DNA from: Serripes groenlandicus
Taxonomy: Eukaryota > Mollusca > Bivalvia > Cardiida > Cardiidae
Assembly: GCA_031761405.1 (NCBI GenBank)
Contig: JASEVX010000115.1
Location: forward strand, 550,457-614,456
Direction of reading: 5' to 3'
Length of the DNA stretch: 64,000 nt
The position numbers were made by a program, and so were the translations under genes. Of this stretch, positions 22,901-35,947 are shown piece by piece. Each line of letters opens with the position of its first letter. Position 1 is the first letter of the stretch. The notes under the pieces are model-generated. The model did not search any database. It was given only the letters and a program-made list of their open reading frames with translations, and was not told the DNA's origin.

Positions 22901-23281
22901 TCAATAGATAAAAGAAATAGGTGCATGGTCTGAATACTCGTTGAAATCAAATATTTTAAATGCTTTAATAAATTTAAAGTCTGAATACGATGCCATAATA
23001 TAAGTTTCGGTGCTCATACCCCCATGCGCGCAAAGTGTAAACTTCCCATTTCCTTCGTCCTCGTGAATGCGACCATTGACCAATGAAAATCCGCTGACTT
23101 GACACAGCTCCAAAAGTCGCCACCCATTTTGATCTAACACGTGATCTGAATTAAATCGCCATGGCAGCTCAGAAATGTCAACGTGGGGCACATCCTCACA
23201 ATTATGATTATAAACAAGGATAAAGTCATCGTCAGAAGATGTGCGTCCATTGAAATCTCCACATATAAACACTTTATCTAA
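22901..23281 (-). pseudogene. LINE apurinic-like endonuclease domain (C-terminal part)
   Basis: The frame reads CGDFNGRTSSDDDF, then LLELCQVSGFSLVNGR and, near the end, SDHAPISF. GDFN, the NGR segment and the SDH catalytic motif are hallmarks of the endonuclease/exonuclease/phosphatase fold that nicks target DNA in non-LTR retrotransposons. It ends in a stop instead of continuing to RT. The N-terminal part of the domain lies at 23334-23540 in a broken frame. Confidence 0.75.
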
Positions 23282-23333
23282 AGCATTTTATTTAATTATT
23301 CTTAATCTTAATTCTTAAAAAGAATCTATGTCA

Positions 23334-23560
23334 TCATGGATGACTTTTAAATATAAACGGAGGCATGTTGAGACAACAAATATACACATGCTCATTAAAT
23401 TTGAACAATTTCGAACAAGACATCACCCATATCATACATTTTTCAAAAATTGTTAAACATTTTTTCAAACAATCTTTATAATAAAAGCTTATACCACCAC
23501 TATATCGTCCTTGTTTTAGTGTTTTGGGCTTTAATGCCATAAATGACCCTTAACACCATA
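23334..23560 (-). pseudogene. LINE endonuclease N-terminal fragment
   Basis: The minus-strand frame with GRYSGGISFYYKDCLKK and YICCLNMPPF matches the mid-domain motif of LINE endonucleases (SGGI...; YLC..Y.PP). Stop codons separate it from the downstream half at 22901-23281. Together they mark a decayed element transcribed right to left. Confidence 0.6.
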
Positions 23561-23663
23561 GTAAAGATTTCTTTACCTGATAACCACGTTTCGCTTAATA
23601 ATATATCGTCAAAGTTAGATAACTAAGACATCAGGTTTGTAGGTGTGTGAGGTAAGCGCGTAT

Positions 23664-26331
23664 TTCGTAAATCGTAGCTCAACCAAAAAGTGTAGTTGGC
23701 TGACCTGGGTCGTAGATCGTAACCACTGAAAAACATTGCGAATTGTCTGACCTGGGTCGTAGATCGTAGCTCAGCCACTGAAAAAACATTGCGAATTGGT
23801 TGATCTGGGTCGTAGATCGTAGCTCAGCCACTGAAAACACATTGCAAATTGGCTGACTTGGGTCGTAGATCGTAGCTCAGCAATTGAAAAATGCATTACA
23901 AATTAGCTGACCCGGGTCGTATCTCGTAGCTCAACCACTCAAAGAAAATAGCGAACTGGTTGATCTGAGTCGTAGATCGCAGCCGCTGAAAAATCATTGC
24001 AAATTAGCTGACCTGGGTCGTAGATCGTAGCTCAGCTATTGAAATAACATTGAACATTGGCTGACCTAGGTCGTAGGTTGTAGCGCAGCCACTAAAACTG
24101 AAAACACATTGAGAATTGGCAGACCTGGGTCGTACATCGAAGCTCAGACACTGACAAAATATAGAAAAATGGCTGATCTGGGTCGTAGATTGTAGCTCAG
24201 CCACTGATAAAACATTTCAAATTGGCTGATCTTGGTCGTAGATCGTGGTTCAGCCACTGACAAAACATAGAAAAATGGCTTACCTGGGTCGTAGATTGTA
24301 GCTCAGCCACTGCAAAAACATTGCAAATTGGTTGATCTTGGTCGTAGATTGTAGCTCAACCACTGAACAAACATTGCGAATTGGTTGATCTGAGTCGTAT
24401 ATCGTAGCTCAACTACTGAAAAAACATTGCGAATTGGCTGACCTGGGTCGTAGATCGAAGCTCAGACACTGACAAAACATTGCGAATCGGTTTATCCGGG
24501 TCGTAGATTGTAGCTCAGCCACTGAAATAAACATTCCGAAATAGTTTATCTGGGTCGTAGATCGAAGCTCAGCCACTGAAAACACATTGAAAATTGACTG
24601 ACGTTGGTGGTAGATTGTAGCTCAGCCATTGAAAAAAAGTTTGCCAATTGGCTGACCTGGGTCGTAGATCGTAGCTAAACCACTAAACAAAATAGCAAAT
24701 GGGTTGATCTGGGTCGTAGATCGTAGCTCAACCATTTAAAAAAACATTGCAAATTGGCTGACCTGGGGCGTAGATCGTAGCTCAGCTAATGAAAAAACAT
24801 TGCAAATTTGCTGACCCGGGTTGTAGGTCGTAGCTCAGCCACTGACAAAACATAGAAAAATGGCTGACCTGGGTCGTAGATTGTAGCTCAGCCACTGAAA
24901 AAACATTGCAAAGTGGTTGATCTTGGTCGTAGATCGTAGCTCAACCACTGAACAAACATTGCGAATTGGTTGATCTGAGCCGTATATCGTAGCTCAACTA
25001 CTGAAAAAACATTGCGAATTGGCTGACCTGGGTCGTAGATCGAAGCTCAGCCACTGACAAAACATTGCGAATTGGTTTATCCGGGTCGTAGATTGTAGCT
25101 CAGCCACTGAAATAAACATTCCGAAATAGTTTATCTGGGTCGTAGATCGAAGCTTAGCCACTGAAAACACATTGAAAATTGACTGACGTTGGTGGTATAT
25201 TGTAGCTCAGCCATTGAAAAAAGGTTTGCCAATTGGCTGACCTGGGTCGTAGATCGTAGCTAAACCACTAAACAAAATAGCAAATTGGTTGATCTGGGTC
25301 GTAGATCGGAGCTCAACCATTTGAAAAAACATTGCAAATTGGCTGACCTGGGGCGTAGATCGTAGCTCAGCTAATGATAAAACATTGCAAATTGGCTGAC
25401 CTGGGTCGTAGGTCGTAGCTCAGCTACTGACAAAACATAGAAAAATGGCTGACCTGGGTCGTAGATTGTAGCTCAGCCACTGAAAAAATATTGCGAGTTG
25501 GCTGACCAGGGTCGTAGGTCGTAGCTAAACCACTCAAAAAAAAAAAAAGCAAATTGTTTGATCTGGGTCGTAGATCGTAGCTCAACCATTGAAAAAACAT
25601 TGCAAATTGACTGACCTAGGTCGTACGTCGTAGCTCAGCCACTGATAAAACATAGAACAATGGTTGACCTGGGTCGTAAATCGTAGCTCAGCTACTGAAA
25701 AGATATTGCGAATTGGCTGACCTTGGTCGTAAATCGTAGCTCTGCCACTGAAAAAACATTTCAAAATTGGCTGACCTGGGTCGTAGATTGTAGCTCAACC
25801 ACTGAAAAAACATTGCTAATTGACTGATCTGGGTCGTAGATTGTATCTCAAACACTGAAATAACATTGTGAATTGGCTGACCTGGTTCGTAAGTCGTAGA
25901 TCAGCCACTGAAAAAAATGTGAATTGGTTGATCTGGATCGTAGATCATAGCTCTGCCCCTGAAAACAAACTGCAAATTGGCTGACCTGGGTCGTAGATCG
26001 TAGCTAAACCACTCAAAAAGCATTGGGAATTGGCTGACCTCGGTCGTAGATAGAAGCTCAGCCACTGACAAAACATTTAATAATGGCTGATCTGGGTCGT
26101 AGATCGTAGCTAAGTCACTGAAAAAACATTGCGAAATGGCTAACCTGGGTCATGACAAAACAAAGCAAAATGGCTGACCTGGGGTGTAGATTGTAGCTCA
26201 GCCGCTGCAAAAACATTGCGAATTGGTTGACCTTGGTCGTAGATTGTAGTCCAGCCACTGAAAAAACATTGTGAATCAGTTGATCCGGGTAAAAGATTGT
26301 AGCTCAGCCACTGAAAAAAACATTGCAAATA
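23664..26331 (+). repeat. 53-bp satellite, forward block (~50 units)
   Basis: Unit: tggctgacctgggtcgtaga, tcgtagctcagccactgaaa, aaacattgcgaat (~53 bp). Units vary at many positions. A longer period is visible: the variant series starting gttgatcttggtcgtag at 24331 recurs at 24916, giving a 585-bp higher-order repeat of about 11 units. Short minus-strand frames are repeat artefacts. Confidence 0.9.
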
Positions 26332-26640
26332 GGCTGACATTGCGAATAATTCAATGGCTGAGCTACGATGTACGACCCAGGTCGGCATTTTTTCTATGAT
26401 TTGTCAGTAGCTAGCCTGGGTCATAGATCGTAGCTCAACCACTGACAAAATAAAGAAAAATTGCTGACCTGGGTCGTAGATTGTAGCTCAGCCACTGCAA
26501 AAACATTGCGAATTGGTTGACCTTGGTCGTAGATCGTAGCCCAGCCACTGAAAAAACATTGTGAATCAGTTGATCCGGGTAAAAGATCGTAGCTCAGCTA
26601 CTGAAAAAACATTGCGAATTGGCTGACATTGCGAATTATT
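26332..26640. repeat. Satellite orientation switches (duplicated junction)
   Basis: At 26332 the forward array reads ggctgacattgcgaataatt and turns into inverted units (caatggctgagctacgatgt). About one inverted unit later, near 26405, it returns to forward (ctagcctgggtcatagatcg), and at 26621 the same junction sequence appears again and leads into the long inverted block. The repeated breakpoint sits ~289 bp apart and its flanking units match, so the junction was itself tandemly duplicated. Confidence 0.8.
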
Positions 26641-27822
26641 CAATGGCTGAGCTACGACCTACGACCCAGGTCAGTCAATTTGCAATGTTTTTTCAATGGC
26701 TGACATTCGATTTACAATCCATGTCAGCCAATTTGAAATGATTTTTCAATGGCCGAGCTACGATCTACGACCCAGATCAACCAATTTGCTATGTTTTTTG
26801 AGCGGTTGAGCTACGATCTACGACCAAGGTCAGCCAATTTACAATGTTTTTCAGTGGCTGAGCTACGATCTACGACCCAGATCAATCAATTCGCAATATT
26901 TTTTTAGTGACTGAGCTACGACCAACGACCTAGGTCAACCAAATGGCAATGTTTTAACAATGGTTGAGCTAAGATCTACAACCCAGATCAGCCAATTCGC
27001 AATGTTTTTACAGTGTTTGAGCTACGATCTACGACCAAGATCAACTAATTCGCAATGTTTTTTCAGTGACTGAGCTACGATCTACTACCCAGGTCAGCCA
27101 TTTTCTATAATTTGTCAGTGGCTGAGCTACGATTTACGACCCAGGTCAGCCAATTTGCAATGTTCTTTCAGTGGCTGAGCTACAATCTACGACCCAGATC
27201 AACCAATTCGCAACGTTTTTTTCAGCAGCCGAGCTAAGATCTACGACCCAGACAAACCAATTCGCAATATTTCTTCAGATGCTGAGCTACGACCAACGAC
27301 CCAGGTTTTTTCAATGGTTGAGCTAAAATCTACGACCCACATCAGCCTATTCGCAATGTTTTTTCAATGGTTGAGCTAAAATCTACGACCCACATCAGCC
27401 TATTCGCAATGTTTTTTCAATGGTTGAGCTAAAATCTACGACCCACATCAGCCTATTCGCAATGGTTTTTCAATGGTTGAGCTAAAATCTACGACCCACA
27501 TCAGCCTATTCGCAATGGTTTTTCAATGGTTGAGCTAAAATCTACGACCCACATCAGCCTATTCGCAATGGTTTTTCAATGGTTGAGCTAAAATCTACGA
27601 CCCACATCAGCCTATTCGCAATGGTTTTTTCGGTGATTGAGCTACGATCTACGACCACGTTCAACTAATTCGCAATGTTTTTTCAGTGGTTGAGCTACGA
27701 TCTACGTCCCAGGTCAGCTATTTTCTATAATTTGTCAGTGGCTGAGCTAAGATCTACGACCCCGGTTAGCCAATCCGCAATATTTTTGCAATGGCTGAAC
27801 TTTGATCTACGACCCAGGTCAG
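26640..27822 (-). repeat. 53-bp satellite, inverted block (~22 units)
   Basis: Same unit as 23664-26331 on the opposite strand (ggctgagctacgatctacga, cccaggtcagccaatttgca, atgttttttcagt). The two blocks are therefore arranged head-to-head as a large imperfect inverted repeat able to form a cruciform. Confidence 0.9.
27311..27628 (-). repeat. Homogenised run of six 53-bp units
   Basis: tcaatggttgagctaaaatc recurs at 27311, 27364, 27417 and 27470 and two further times, exactly 53 bp apart and nearly identical. The neighbouring units diverge. This is local amplification of one variant (aaaatct, cccacatcagcctattcgc). Confidence 0.85.
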
Positions 27823-28564
27823 GCCAAAATCAACAAAGGATGTCTTTTTCTATTCCATTATTATGTATATTTCTGGCCGTAACATTACAATATAAATGCA
27901 GTTTATCCCTGATCCAGACGGATTCCGCCAGTTGACCATATCATAGCATCCTTGCTCTTAAGGTAAACTTTGTTTGCGTATAAATTAGTGTATACCATTA
28001 CCATAAATCATTGACATTGAGATTTATATTCATTGTAAATGGGTATAGGATGCACTGGAAATGATTCATGCGATCCTTTTTAGTATTTTGACCTTGCTTG
28101 AAAGTAAAGAACTTGAAAAACCAGTTTCGTCCCTGCCCGATTTCGTCCAAAACGACGGTAACCATTTTCGTCGGGATAATTATTTCTTGCATAATACATG
28201 GCCCCCCATTTTCTTTAAATTATTTTAAAGCTTGCAGGTAGCTTTTTTCAATGATATAGTGTGTTCTACGTGAGAAACGCTTAAAAGGTGTGTCAATTGA
28301 ACGTTGAAACTGGTTGATTTACGAAAGATGGAATTTATTTGGTAGTGTGACCTTTAATGAGTCCTTAAACCTATATGAAGTGGTATTTGCTACACACTAA
28401 TACATGAGAAGTGTACATTTCCGAAAACGATTGTGCAGGCTGTTTTTGATATACATATACATTTTGTATAATGTCATGCATTGTTTTAAAGTCGCAAGTA
28501 GCGGGATAAAGGCAAAGTGAACGGTGACCTGGTTTTGTTGTTATCAATGTACATACCCCCAATG
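27823..28564. repeat. Unassigned; contains one half of a diverged repeat pair
   Basis: 28120-28350 matches 33455-33675 in the same orientation: accattttcgtcgggataat / accattttcgccggacgagt, then tcttgcataatacatggccc / tcttacataatacatgaccc, ttttcaatgatatagtgtgt / ttttcaatgatatggggtat and gagaaacgctta. It is a diverged dispersed repeat of unknown type. No gene recognised. Confidence 0.55.
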
Positions 28565-28677
28565 CATATTCTGAGACGGAATGTGTAGTCATTGATTAGC
28601 TACGCGGACTGCGCAGGCTGATCTGGATCGATACATTACGCAGAGTCCATAATGTTTGTTTTCTCGTGGAACGGCTC
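28565..28677. mobile_element. GAGCCGTCCCGCGAG element, right half only
   Basis: Starts at atattctgagacggaatgtg and ends with gttttctcgtggaacggctc. The left terminus and left centre are missing. Truncated, non-coding. Confidence 0.6.
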
Positions 28678-29174
28678 ATATGGTTTATCATGTAACAGAA
28701 TATTAAGAAACTGTCTTATCATATATTGATTGAACATAGATTTGACATACATGTCATCATGTTAAAGAAGTATAGAATTAACCTGTCAATAAGGTGTTTT
28801 ATATCTCATGATCACAATAGTGATAAATGTTAGCAGTTGTATTTGCCCGTGTCTGTCATCTGTAGTTAGCGATATGTCAACCATGTCCTTAACCCTTTCA
28901 CAGCCGAATTTCACAAAGTCAACTTTTCAATGTTGAACATTGGACCACTCCATTTTTCGTCCAACAGGACATTTGGTAATATTTAATATCTAAGTGTCAA
29001 ACAATGCAGATTTTAGGAAGAAACAGCTCGTTACGAAATGTCTCACCTGAATCTGCATTGTAAGAACAAGTCTTTAATTGCCTTTGGCAGCTAAAGAGTT
29101 AATAAGACATATCTTACACATCAAACTAGTTTGATCTTGCTTTTCCCTGGCATATAAGTGTTCTTACTAGCAAA
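28678..29174. other. No recognisable gene or repeat
   Basis: AT-rich sequence. A tccttaaccctttcacagcc end near 28890 and a ...agagttaat near 29100 could be worn termini of a TTAACCCTTT-type element, but I cannot align an interior. Confidence 0.35.
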
Positions 29175-29435
29175 TGATCCGTCCTGCGAGAAATCCAACA
29201 TTATGACTTCTGCGTAATGTATCGACCCAGATCAGCCTGCGCAATCCGCACAGGCTGATCCGGGACTACACATTCCTTCTCAGGGAGATAAAGGTATAGA
29301 GTAATGATTCATGAAAGAGAGAATTCACAGGAGGAGAAGTACCAGTCCGGATTAGCCTGCACGGCATGCTTAGGCTGATCCGGGTCGATACATCACGCAG
29401 AGTCCACACTGTTAGTTTTCTTGCGGGACGGCTTC
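29175..29435. mobile_element. GAGCCGTCCCGCGAG element, reversed copy
   Basis: Left end gatccgtcctgcgagaaatc, right end agttttcttgcgggacggctt. The internal order (ctgatccgggactacacatt ... gagtaatgattcatgaaaga ... tgcacggcatgcttaggctg) is the reverse complement of the 14590 copy, so it sits on the other strand. Confidence 0.65.
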
Positions 29436-29624
29436 AATGTAGTTTTTAGATCAGGTAACATTGTTGCACATATCCTTCACTATCTGCACTTGTCAAAAGT
29501 ACGTTTACAATGATTTTAAATGAGGATGTCGCAATCAATGTCATGATAGTGTTCCTTGGTGACCTTCTACCAACATTTCTCAAACAGTTTGTTTGCTAAA
29601 TTATGATGTCCATCTTTGGCTAGT

Positions 29625-29905
29625 GCTTAGGGTTTAATGCATTTTCAACAATATTTCAGTCATATCACAGCGACCAGTTCACTTTCTCATGTTTTCCCTG
29701 GCTTTCTCATACCACACAACAAACTATCTAAGCAACTGGCTGATTGTTGACATAGAATGTTAGCCCATTGGAAGAAGATGAATGACGATTGTCACATTGA
29801 ATTTTGTCTAACATCTGGTAAAATGTTGGCCGAGCTTGAGTTCAAACTCACAACCCCTGGATTGACAGCCCGCATCCTTACCGACTGAGCTATCGGGGCT
29901 GGGGG
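29625..29905 (-). mobile_element. tRNA-derived SINE, minus strand
   Basis: Minus-strand head ggtagctcagt-like (here tcggtaaggatgcgggctgt in reverse), with plus-strand signature gagcttgagttcaaactcac and gcccgcatccttaccgactg. The 3' end on the plus strand is aatatttcagtcatatcaca. Same family as 12789. Confidence 0.7.
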
Positions 29906-30469
29906 ACATATTATTATTGATCTCCCATCAAGCTTCTCGGCGAATTAAAAGCCCGTTTCAAAAATACATTTTTCAATGTCTCTTTAGTTTTCCTTTGTCA
30001 CAATTACTCAAGTCAACTTGATTGGTGGAAACGTATCGTTGGCAGGGAACGACGCTGGCTTCCGAGGGTCAGATTTCTCACTCCGTTTAGATGTTTTCAA
30101 ATGGAATTGAACCGTAAACACATAAACTGGACAGGTCCTAGTACTATCAAAGCAGAATGCGTTTAATAATGTCCTGAAAACAGATATCAATTGACCGCTC
30201 TACGAAATGCGCTTGAGACTGGGTACAAAATTATGAATTACTAATCATGAACCATTTCTGATTTTCTTACATTATTTTCAATACCTATTACAAATGTTTA
30301 CGTCATTGCAATTCAATTATACGCATATGTAGATGTAGATGTTATCAAAGCAATAGAATAAAACAATACAAGGTCCTCTTTACTAATGGGTTTATGGATA
30401 CTTACCAAATAACCATAAGTTGTGGAATAGCAACCAACGGATTTAAATCTTAATAATTCCCCACATGTA
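29906..30469. other. No recognisable gene
   Basis: A 60-residue minus-strand frame (30008-30190) has no family I recognise. Otherwise AT-rich unassigned DNA. Confidence 0.35.
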
Positions 30470-30790
30470 ACAAATTCTCAATAGACGACTTTGAAACCAT
30501 CTATAAATGAAAGAACAATATTTATTATTGAATGAAGTTGTTAACATTTTGACAAAATGACAAATTGCTTATAACGAGCAATTTCTTGTTTTGTCACATT
30601 ATCAATAGACGACTTTGAAACCCTCTATAAATGAAAGAACAATATTTATTATTGAATGAAGTTGTTAACATTTTGACAAAACAACAAATTGCTTATAAAG
30701 AGCAATTTCTTCTTTTGATACATTTCTTTCCAAAGTCGTCTGCTGCAGAGGCGTTATAAAGCGTCTGTATGTGGTAAAGGGTTATTTGTT
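30470..30790. mobile_element. CTGCAGCAGACGACTTT element with 122-bp internal tandem duplication
   Basis: tcaatagacgactttgaaac begins two ~122-bp copies (30480 and 30602), each with a ttgcttata...gagcaatttctt hairpin and gttgttaacattttgacaaa. The right terminus aaagtcgtctgctgcagagg, gcgtctgtatgtggtaaagg is the inverted counterpart of left ends elsewhere in the window. Non-coding. Confidence 0.65.
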
Positions 30791-31862
<1,072 letters not shown>

Positions 31863-33067
31863 AACTCCCTTTCTATTTATATTATTGTATATATATGTAA
31901 AGTCTCTCTGTCTGTGTGTCTGTATGTATGTCCTTTGTTTGACTGTCTGTCTTTCTGCCTCTTTTCCCCTTTTTCTCCATCTCTCTCAAAATTAAAATGG
32001 AAAAATAACTCATTTACAGAAATGTCAAGCCAATACAATATAATATAACGTTAACAAAAATAATAAAAAAAAACCCAAGTAATTCATCATCGTATCAGCA
32101 TTCCATGAAGATGACCCTGCAACTTTCTTATTAGGTAAACAGTTAAACCTTTTGTGCATTCGACACATCTGCAGCAGACGACTTTAATTCAAGCATATAA
32201 GACATCTCTATAAATATAATTAATGAGTAGACTTGAACCCATTGTTTCAAAATGAAAAATTGATCTCAATTTCCCGAAATGTTTTCCAAATAAACAAGTT
32301 TTAGGTGCGTCAAATTGTTGGAAAGAGTTAAACAAAGAAACGTCACATGTATTACTTCGAACACTTCAGCGTTTACAAACATTGTCCGCGTCCGACTAAT
32401 AAGATGACATCTGTTAATACTTGAGTTCAGCTTGCGTCATATTCTCTGTATTCAATCTACAACGGTAGAGGGAGATTCGGAAATGTCCAACTTGACAAAT
32501 ACACATGTTCGTGCTTTGTTTTGTAATAGATAGGCGACGGTTTTTGAATCGCTAAGCCTAACAGTAAACACATGTTGTAAGATTTCAATTCGTTACATCT
32601 ACAGGTTCCAAATACTTCGACATTTCCAAACCCTATTTCTACCATTGCGGATTGAACAGAGTTAGATTACTACAATACAATGCTCTTATTGTAACTTGTT
32701 TAAGTGCTTTATTTGGTCTGAATTCTCACAACGCATATATCCAAGTGACCAATTCATGCCCCTTTGAGGTTCCCTCTTAACTACTTTAGCGTCTAGTGTT
32801 CTTTCAAATCATTGATAAATAGAAACACGACATTCCAGTTTGAGCTAGTGCATAAGAAAATGAACAAGTTGATTTGTACGAACATTTGAGATCATGATCA
32901 GTCCTGTTCACATATAAATTTCGCAAACTTGTTAGAATACTCTTGTGTAGGCCCTTATAAGACAGGGCAATCGGGCAGGCTGATTTGAACACACACTGTT
33001 CTGAAATGCCACAGTAGCTTTTCTAACGCACTGGCTCGTATATGTAAGTACACTCTTTATAGATTGA
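31863..33067. other. No recognisable gene; one element relic at ~32140-32330
   Basis: A ttaaaccttttgtgcattcg / catctgcagcagacgacttt end at 32142-32185 is a left terminus of the CTGCAGCAGACGACTTT family. The right end is unclear near 32330. The remainder is AT-rich and unassigned. Confidence 0.4.
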
Positions 33068-33340
33068 TTGAATGGGGCTAAACGCTGTTTTCAACATTTT
33101 TTCAGTCATATCACGGCGGCCAGAGCACCTACACATGGGTTTTCTAACTTTCTCAAAGCAGTATACAACACATTATTCTTTCCAAGCAACTGGCTGCTTT
33201 TCCTTATACACTGTTACCCTATTGCTTAAAGGCGAATGATGCTTGTCAAACGTCGAAGAGAATGTTAGCCGAGCTTGGATTCGAACTCACAACCGCTGGA
33301 TTGACAGGCCGCGTCGCTACTGACTGAGCAACCGGGGCTC
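33068..33340 (-). mobile_element. tRNA-derived SINE, minus strand
   Basis: Plus-strand signature gagcttggattcgaactcac and cgctactgactgagcaaccg at the head end; caacattttttcagtcatat and cacggcggccagagcaccta at the tail end. Same family as 12789 and 48783, close to full length. Confidence 0.75.
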
Positions 33341-34085
33341 GGCGAAGTACAATCTTGATACAAGGTTTAATGTGGTGTGGAGTGTGCTGGAGACATTATT
33401 CAATTATGAATATTGTCTTCTTCAATTTCAACAATGTTTCAAAAAGTAATTACTACAGGTCACAATTTACGCCAAATACATCCGCGACCATTTTCGCCGG
33501 ACGAGTTCTTTCTTACATAATACATGACCCCGATTTTCTTTGGATTATTTAAAAGCTTCGATGTAACTCTTTTCAATGATATGGGGTATTCCACCTGAGA
33601 AACGCTTAGAAAGTGTGACCATTGAGAGTCGAAATGGAAACAACGAAGGTTATTATTTGGTGTATTGTGACCAACAGAAGTGACAAAAGTCTTCTGTATA
33701 ACAGATTGTGTTATATATTCTAAATATAGTTTAAGGTAGAGCACCTCTAATGCTCTCGGCGGTTTCCGGTCGTTATGGATCGGTATTGTTCGTGTGTCGT
33801 ATCCACCGTAAATGCCCGAAAAGTCCACGAACAATATCTGTCTCTTACGACTTCGAACGGAAATCACCGAGCATATATACTGTTAATAAATACCAATCTG
33901 TATATATCATTCAAACAAGACCGTTGAAGAATAAACCGGTGGAAGACGAATGACGCTAGTCACAATGACTTTTGTCAATCATCGGAGAGAAAGAATGGCC
34001 GAGAGGGGGTTGGAAATCCCAACGTTTTCAATGATTGCTGATTTGTTTGCTTGTTTTCATGGTACTTTACGCCGCTTTAAACAAT
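33341..34085. repeat. Unassigned; partner of the 28120 repeat and a SINE fragment
   Basis: 33455-33675 is the second member of the diverged pair described at 28120-28350. At 33945-34020 a fragment of the minus-strand SINE (gacgaatgacgctagtcaca, atggccgagagggggtt) is recognisable. No gene. Confidence 0.5.
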
Positions 34086-35040
34086 ATTTCTGTTATATCA
34101 CGGCGTTTCCCGGGTAAGTTACCAGAACTACTGTTCCATTTATCCTGGCACCAGCGAGTCAGTCATAATGCTAATCCCACAACCATGTACATCAAGGAGG
34201 TAAACACATTTTTAAAGTCTTCGGTATGCCCGGCTGGGAATCGAAACTAAGGTCGCTCAACCACAACAACAGGGAGTCAGTCGTAATGATAATCCCACAA
34301 CCCTGTACAACAAGGAGGTAAAACCATTTTTAAAGTCTTCGGTATGCCCGGCTGGGAATCGAAACTAGGGTCGCTCAATCATAACAACAGGGAGTCAGTC
34401 ATAATGCTAATCCCACAACCCTGTAGAACAAGGAGGTAAAACCATTTTTAAAGTCTTCGGTATGCCCGGCTGGGAATCGAAACTAGGGTCGCTCAACCAC
34501 AACAACAGGGAGTCAGTCGTAATGATAATCCCACAACCCTGTACAACAAGGAGGTAAAACCATTTTTAAAGTCTTCGGTATGCCCGGCTGGGAATCGAAA
34601 CTAGGGTCGCTCAATCATAACAACAGGGAGTCAGTCGTAATGCTAATCCAACAACCCTGAAGAACAAGGAGGTAAAACCATTTTTAAAGTCTTCGGTGTG
34701 CCCGGCTGGGAAATCGAACCCAGGGGCGCTCAACCACAACAACAGGGAGTTAGTCGTAATGATAATCCCACAACCCTGTACAACAAGGAGGTAAAACCAT
34801 TTTTAAAGTCTTCGGTATGCCCGGCTGGGAATCTAACCTAGGGTTGCTCTACCACAACAATAGGGAGTCAGTCGTAATGCTAATCCAACAACACTGAAGA
34901 ACAAGGAGGTAAAACCATTTTTAAAGTATTCGGTGTGCCCGGCTGGGAAATCGAACACAGGGGCGCTCAACCACAACAACAGGGAGTTAGTCTTTATGCT
35001 AATCCAACAACCCTGTACAGCAAGGAGGTACTTCCATTGT
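34060..35040 (-). repeat. 118-bp tandem array (8 units), expanded SINE
   Basis: agggagtcagtcgtaatg recurs at 34271, 34389, 34507, 34625, 34744, 34862 and 34981 after a first unit at ~34153: a 118-119 bp period. On the minus strand each unit runs from a B-box-like gtttcgattcccagccgggc through a linker (accgaagactttaaaaatg) to a body (ttgtgggattagcattatga). This is the same arrangement as the SINEs at 60999 and 61258. The SINE tail (tatcacggcgtttcccgggt on the plus strand) is present once at 34085-34140. Confidence 0.85.
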
Positions 35041-35947
35041 TAGATCACATCTGAGCCAAAGGCTCAATGTGAGCCATTCTAATCACTCTCTGTCCGTCGT
35101 CGTCCGTCGTCCGTCGTTAACTTTAAGCTTTAAATTTCATCTCCTCGTTAACCACAGGACCAGTTTACAACCAAATTTCACAGAAATGTTCCTTTTGTGA
35201 CTTTCTTTCATAATATTTAAATTCCATTGTGAACTCTGGTTGCCATGGCAACAAAAAAGGGGAAATTAACTAAAACTTAAAAAATATCCTAGTCTGAAAA
35301 TAGAAGGCCCATGACTTTGATAGTTAGTATGTATCATCATCTAGTGGACCTCTACCAAGATTGTTCAAATTATAGCCCTGTGGTCAGAAATGGCTCCTCC
35401 TCGGGGTCACTTGTTTTACATAGACTCGTATAGAGATAAAACTTTAAAAATCATCTTGTCTAAAAGGAGAAGGCCCAGGCCTTTGATATTTGGTGTGTAG
35501 CGTCATCTAGTTAATTATAGCCCTGGGGTCAAAAATTACCCCACCCCGGGGATCACTTGTTTTACATAGACTCGAATAGGGAAAACACTTTAAAAATCTT
35601 CTTGTCTAAAAGTAGAAAGCCAATGCGTTTGATATTTGGTATGTAGCTTCATCTAGTGGACCTCTACCAAGATTGTTCAATTTATAGCCCTTGGGTAAAA
35701 AATGGCTCCTCCCCCGGGTCACTTGTTTTACATAATAGTATACTTGTATAGGGAAACACTTTAAACATTCTTGTCTAATAGTTGATATTTGAAATCTTAC
35801 TTCATCTAGTGGACCTCTACAAAGATTGGTCAAATTATAGCCCTGGTGTCAAAAATGGCCCCACCCTTGGGATCACTTGTTTTAAATAGAGTTAAACACT
35901 TTAAAAATATTCAGGTGACCGATTTAGGGCCATCTTGGCCCTCTTGT
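35041..35947. mobile_element. Helentron/pearl-like non-autonomous element with minisatellite core
   Basis: It interrupts the 118-bp SINE array: ccattgtt on the left rejoins aaacatcggtatgcccgg on the right. The left end has the hairpin gagccaaaggctc, the right end the hairpin gggccatcttggccc followed by tcttgtt. The interior has about four diverged ~170-bp units (tcacttgttttacatagact, gtggacctctaccaagattg). Insertion at TT, terminal hairpins and an internal tandem repeat fit Helentron-derived elements such as bivalve pearl elements. No Rep/helicase frame. Family placement is an inference. Confidence 0.55.
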
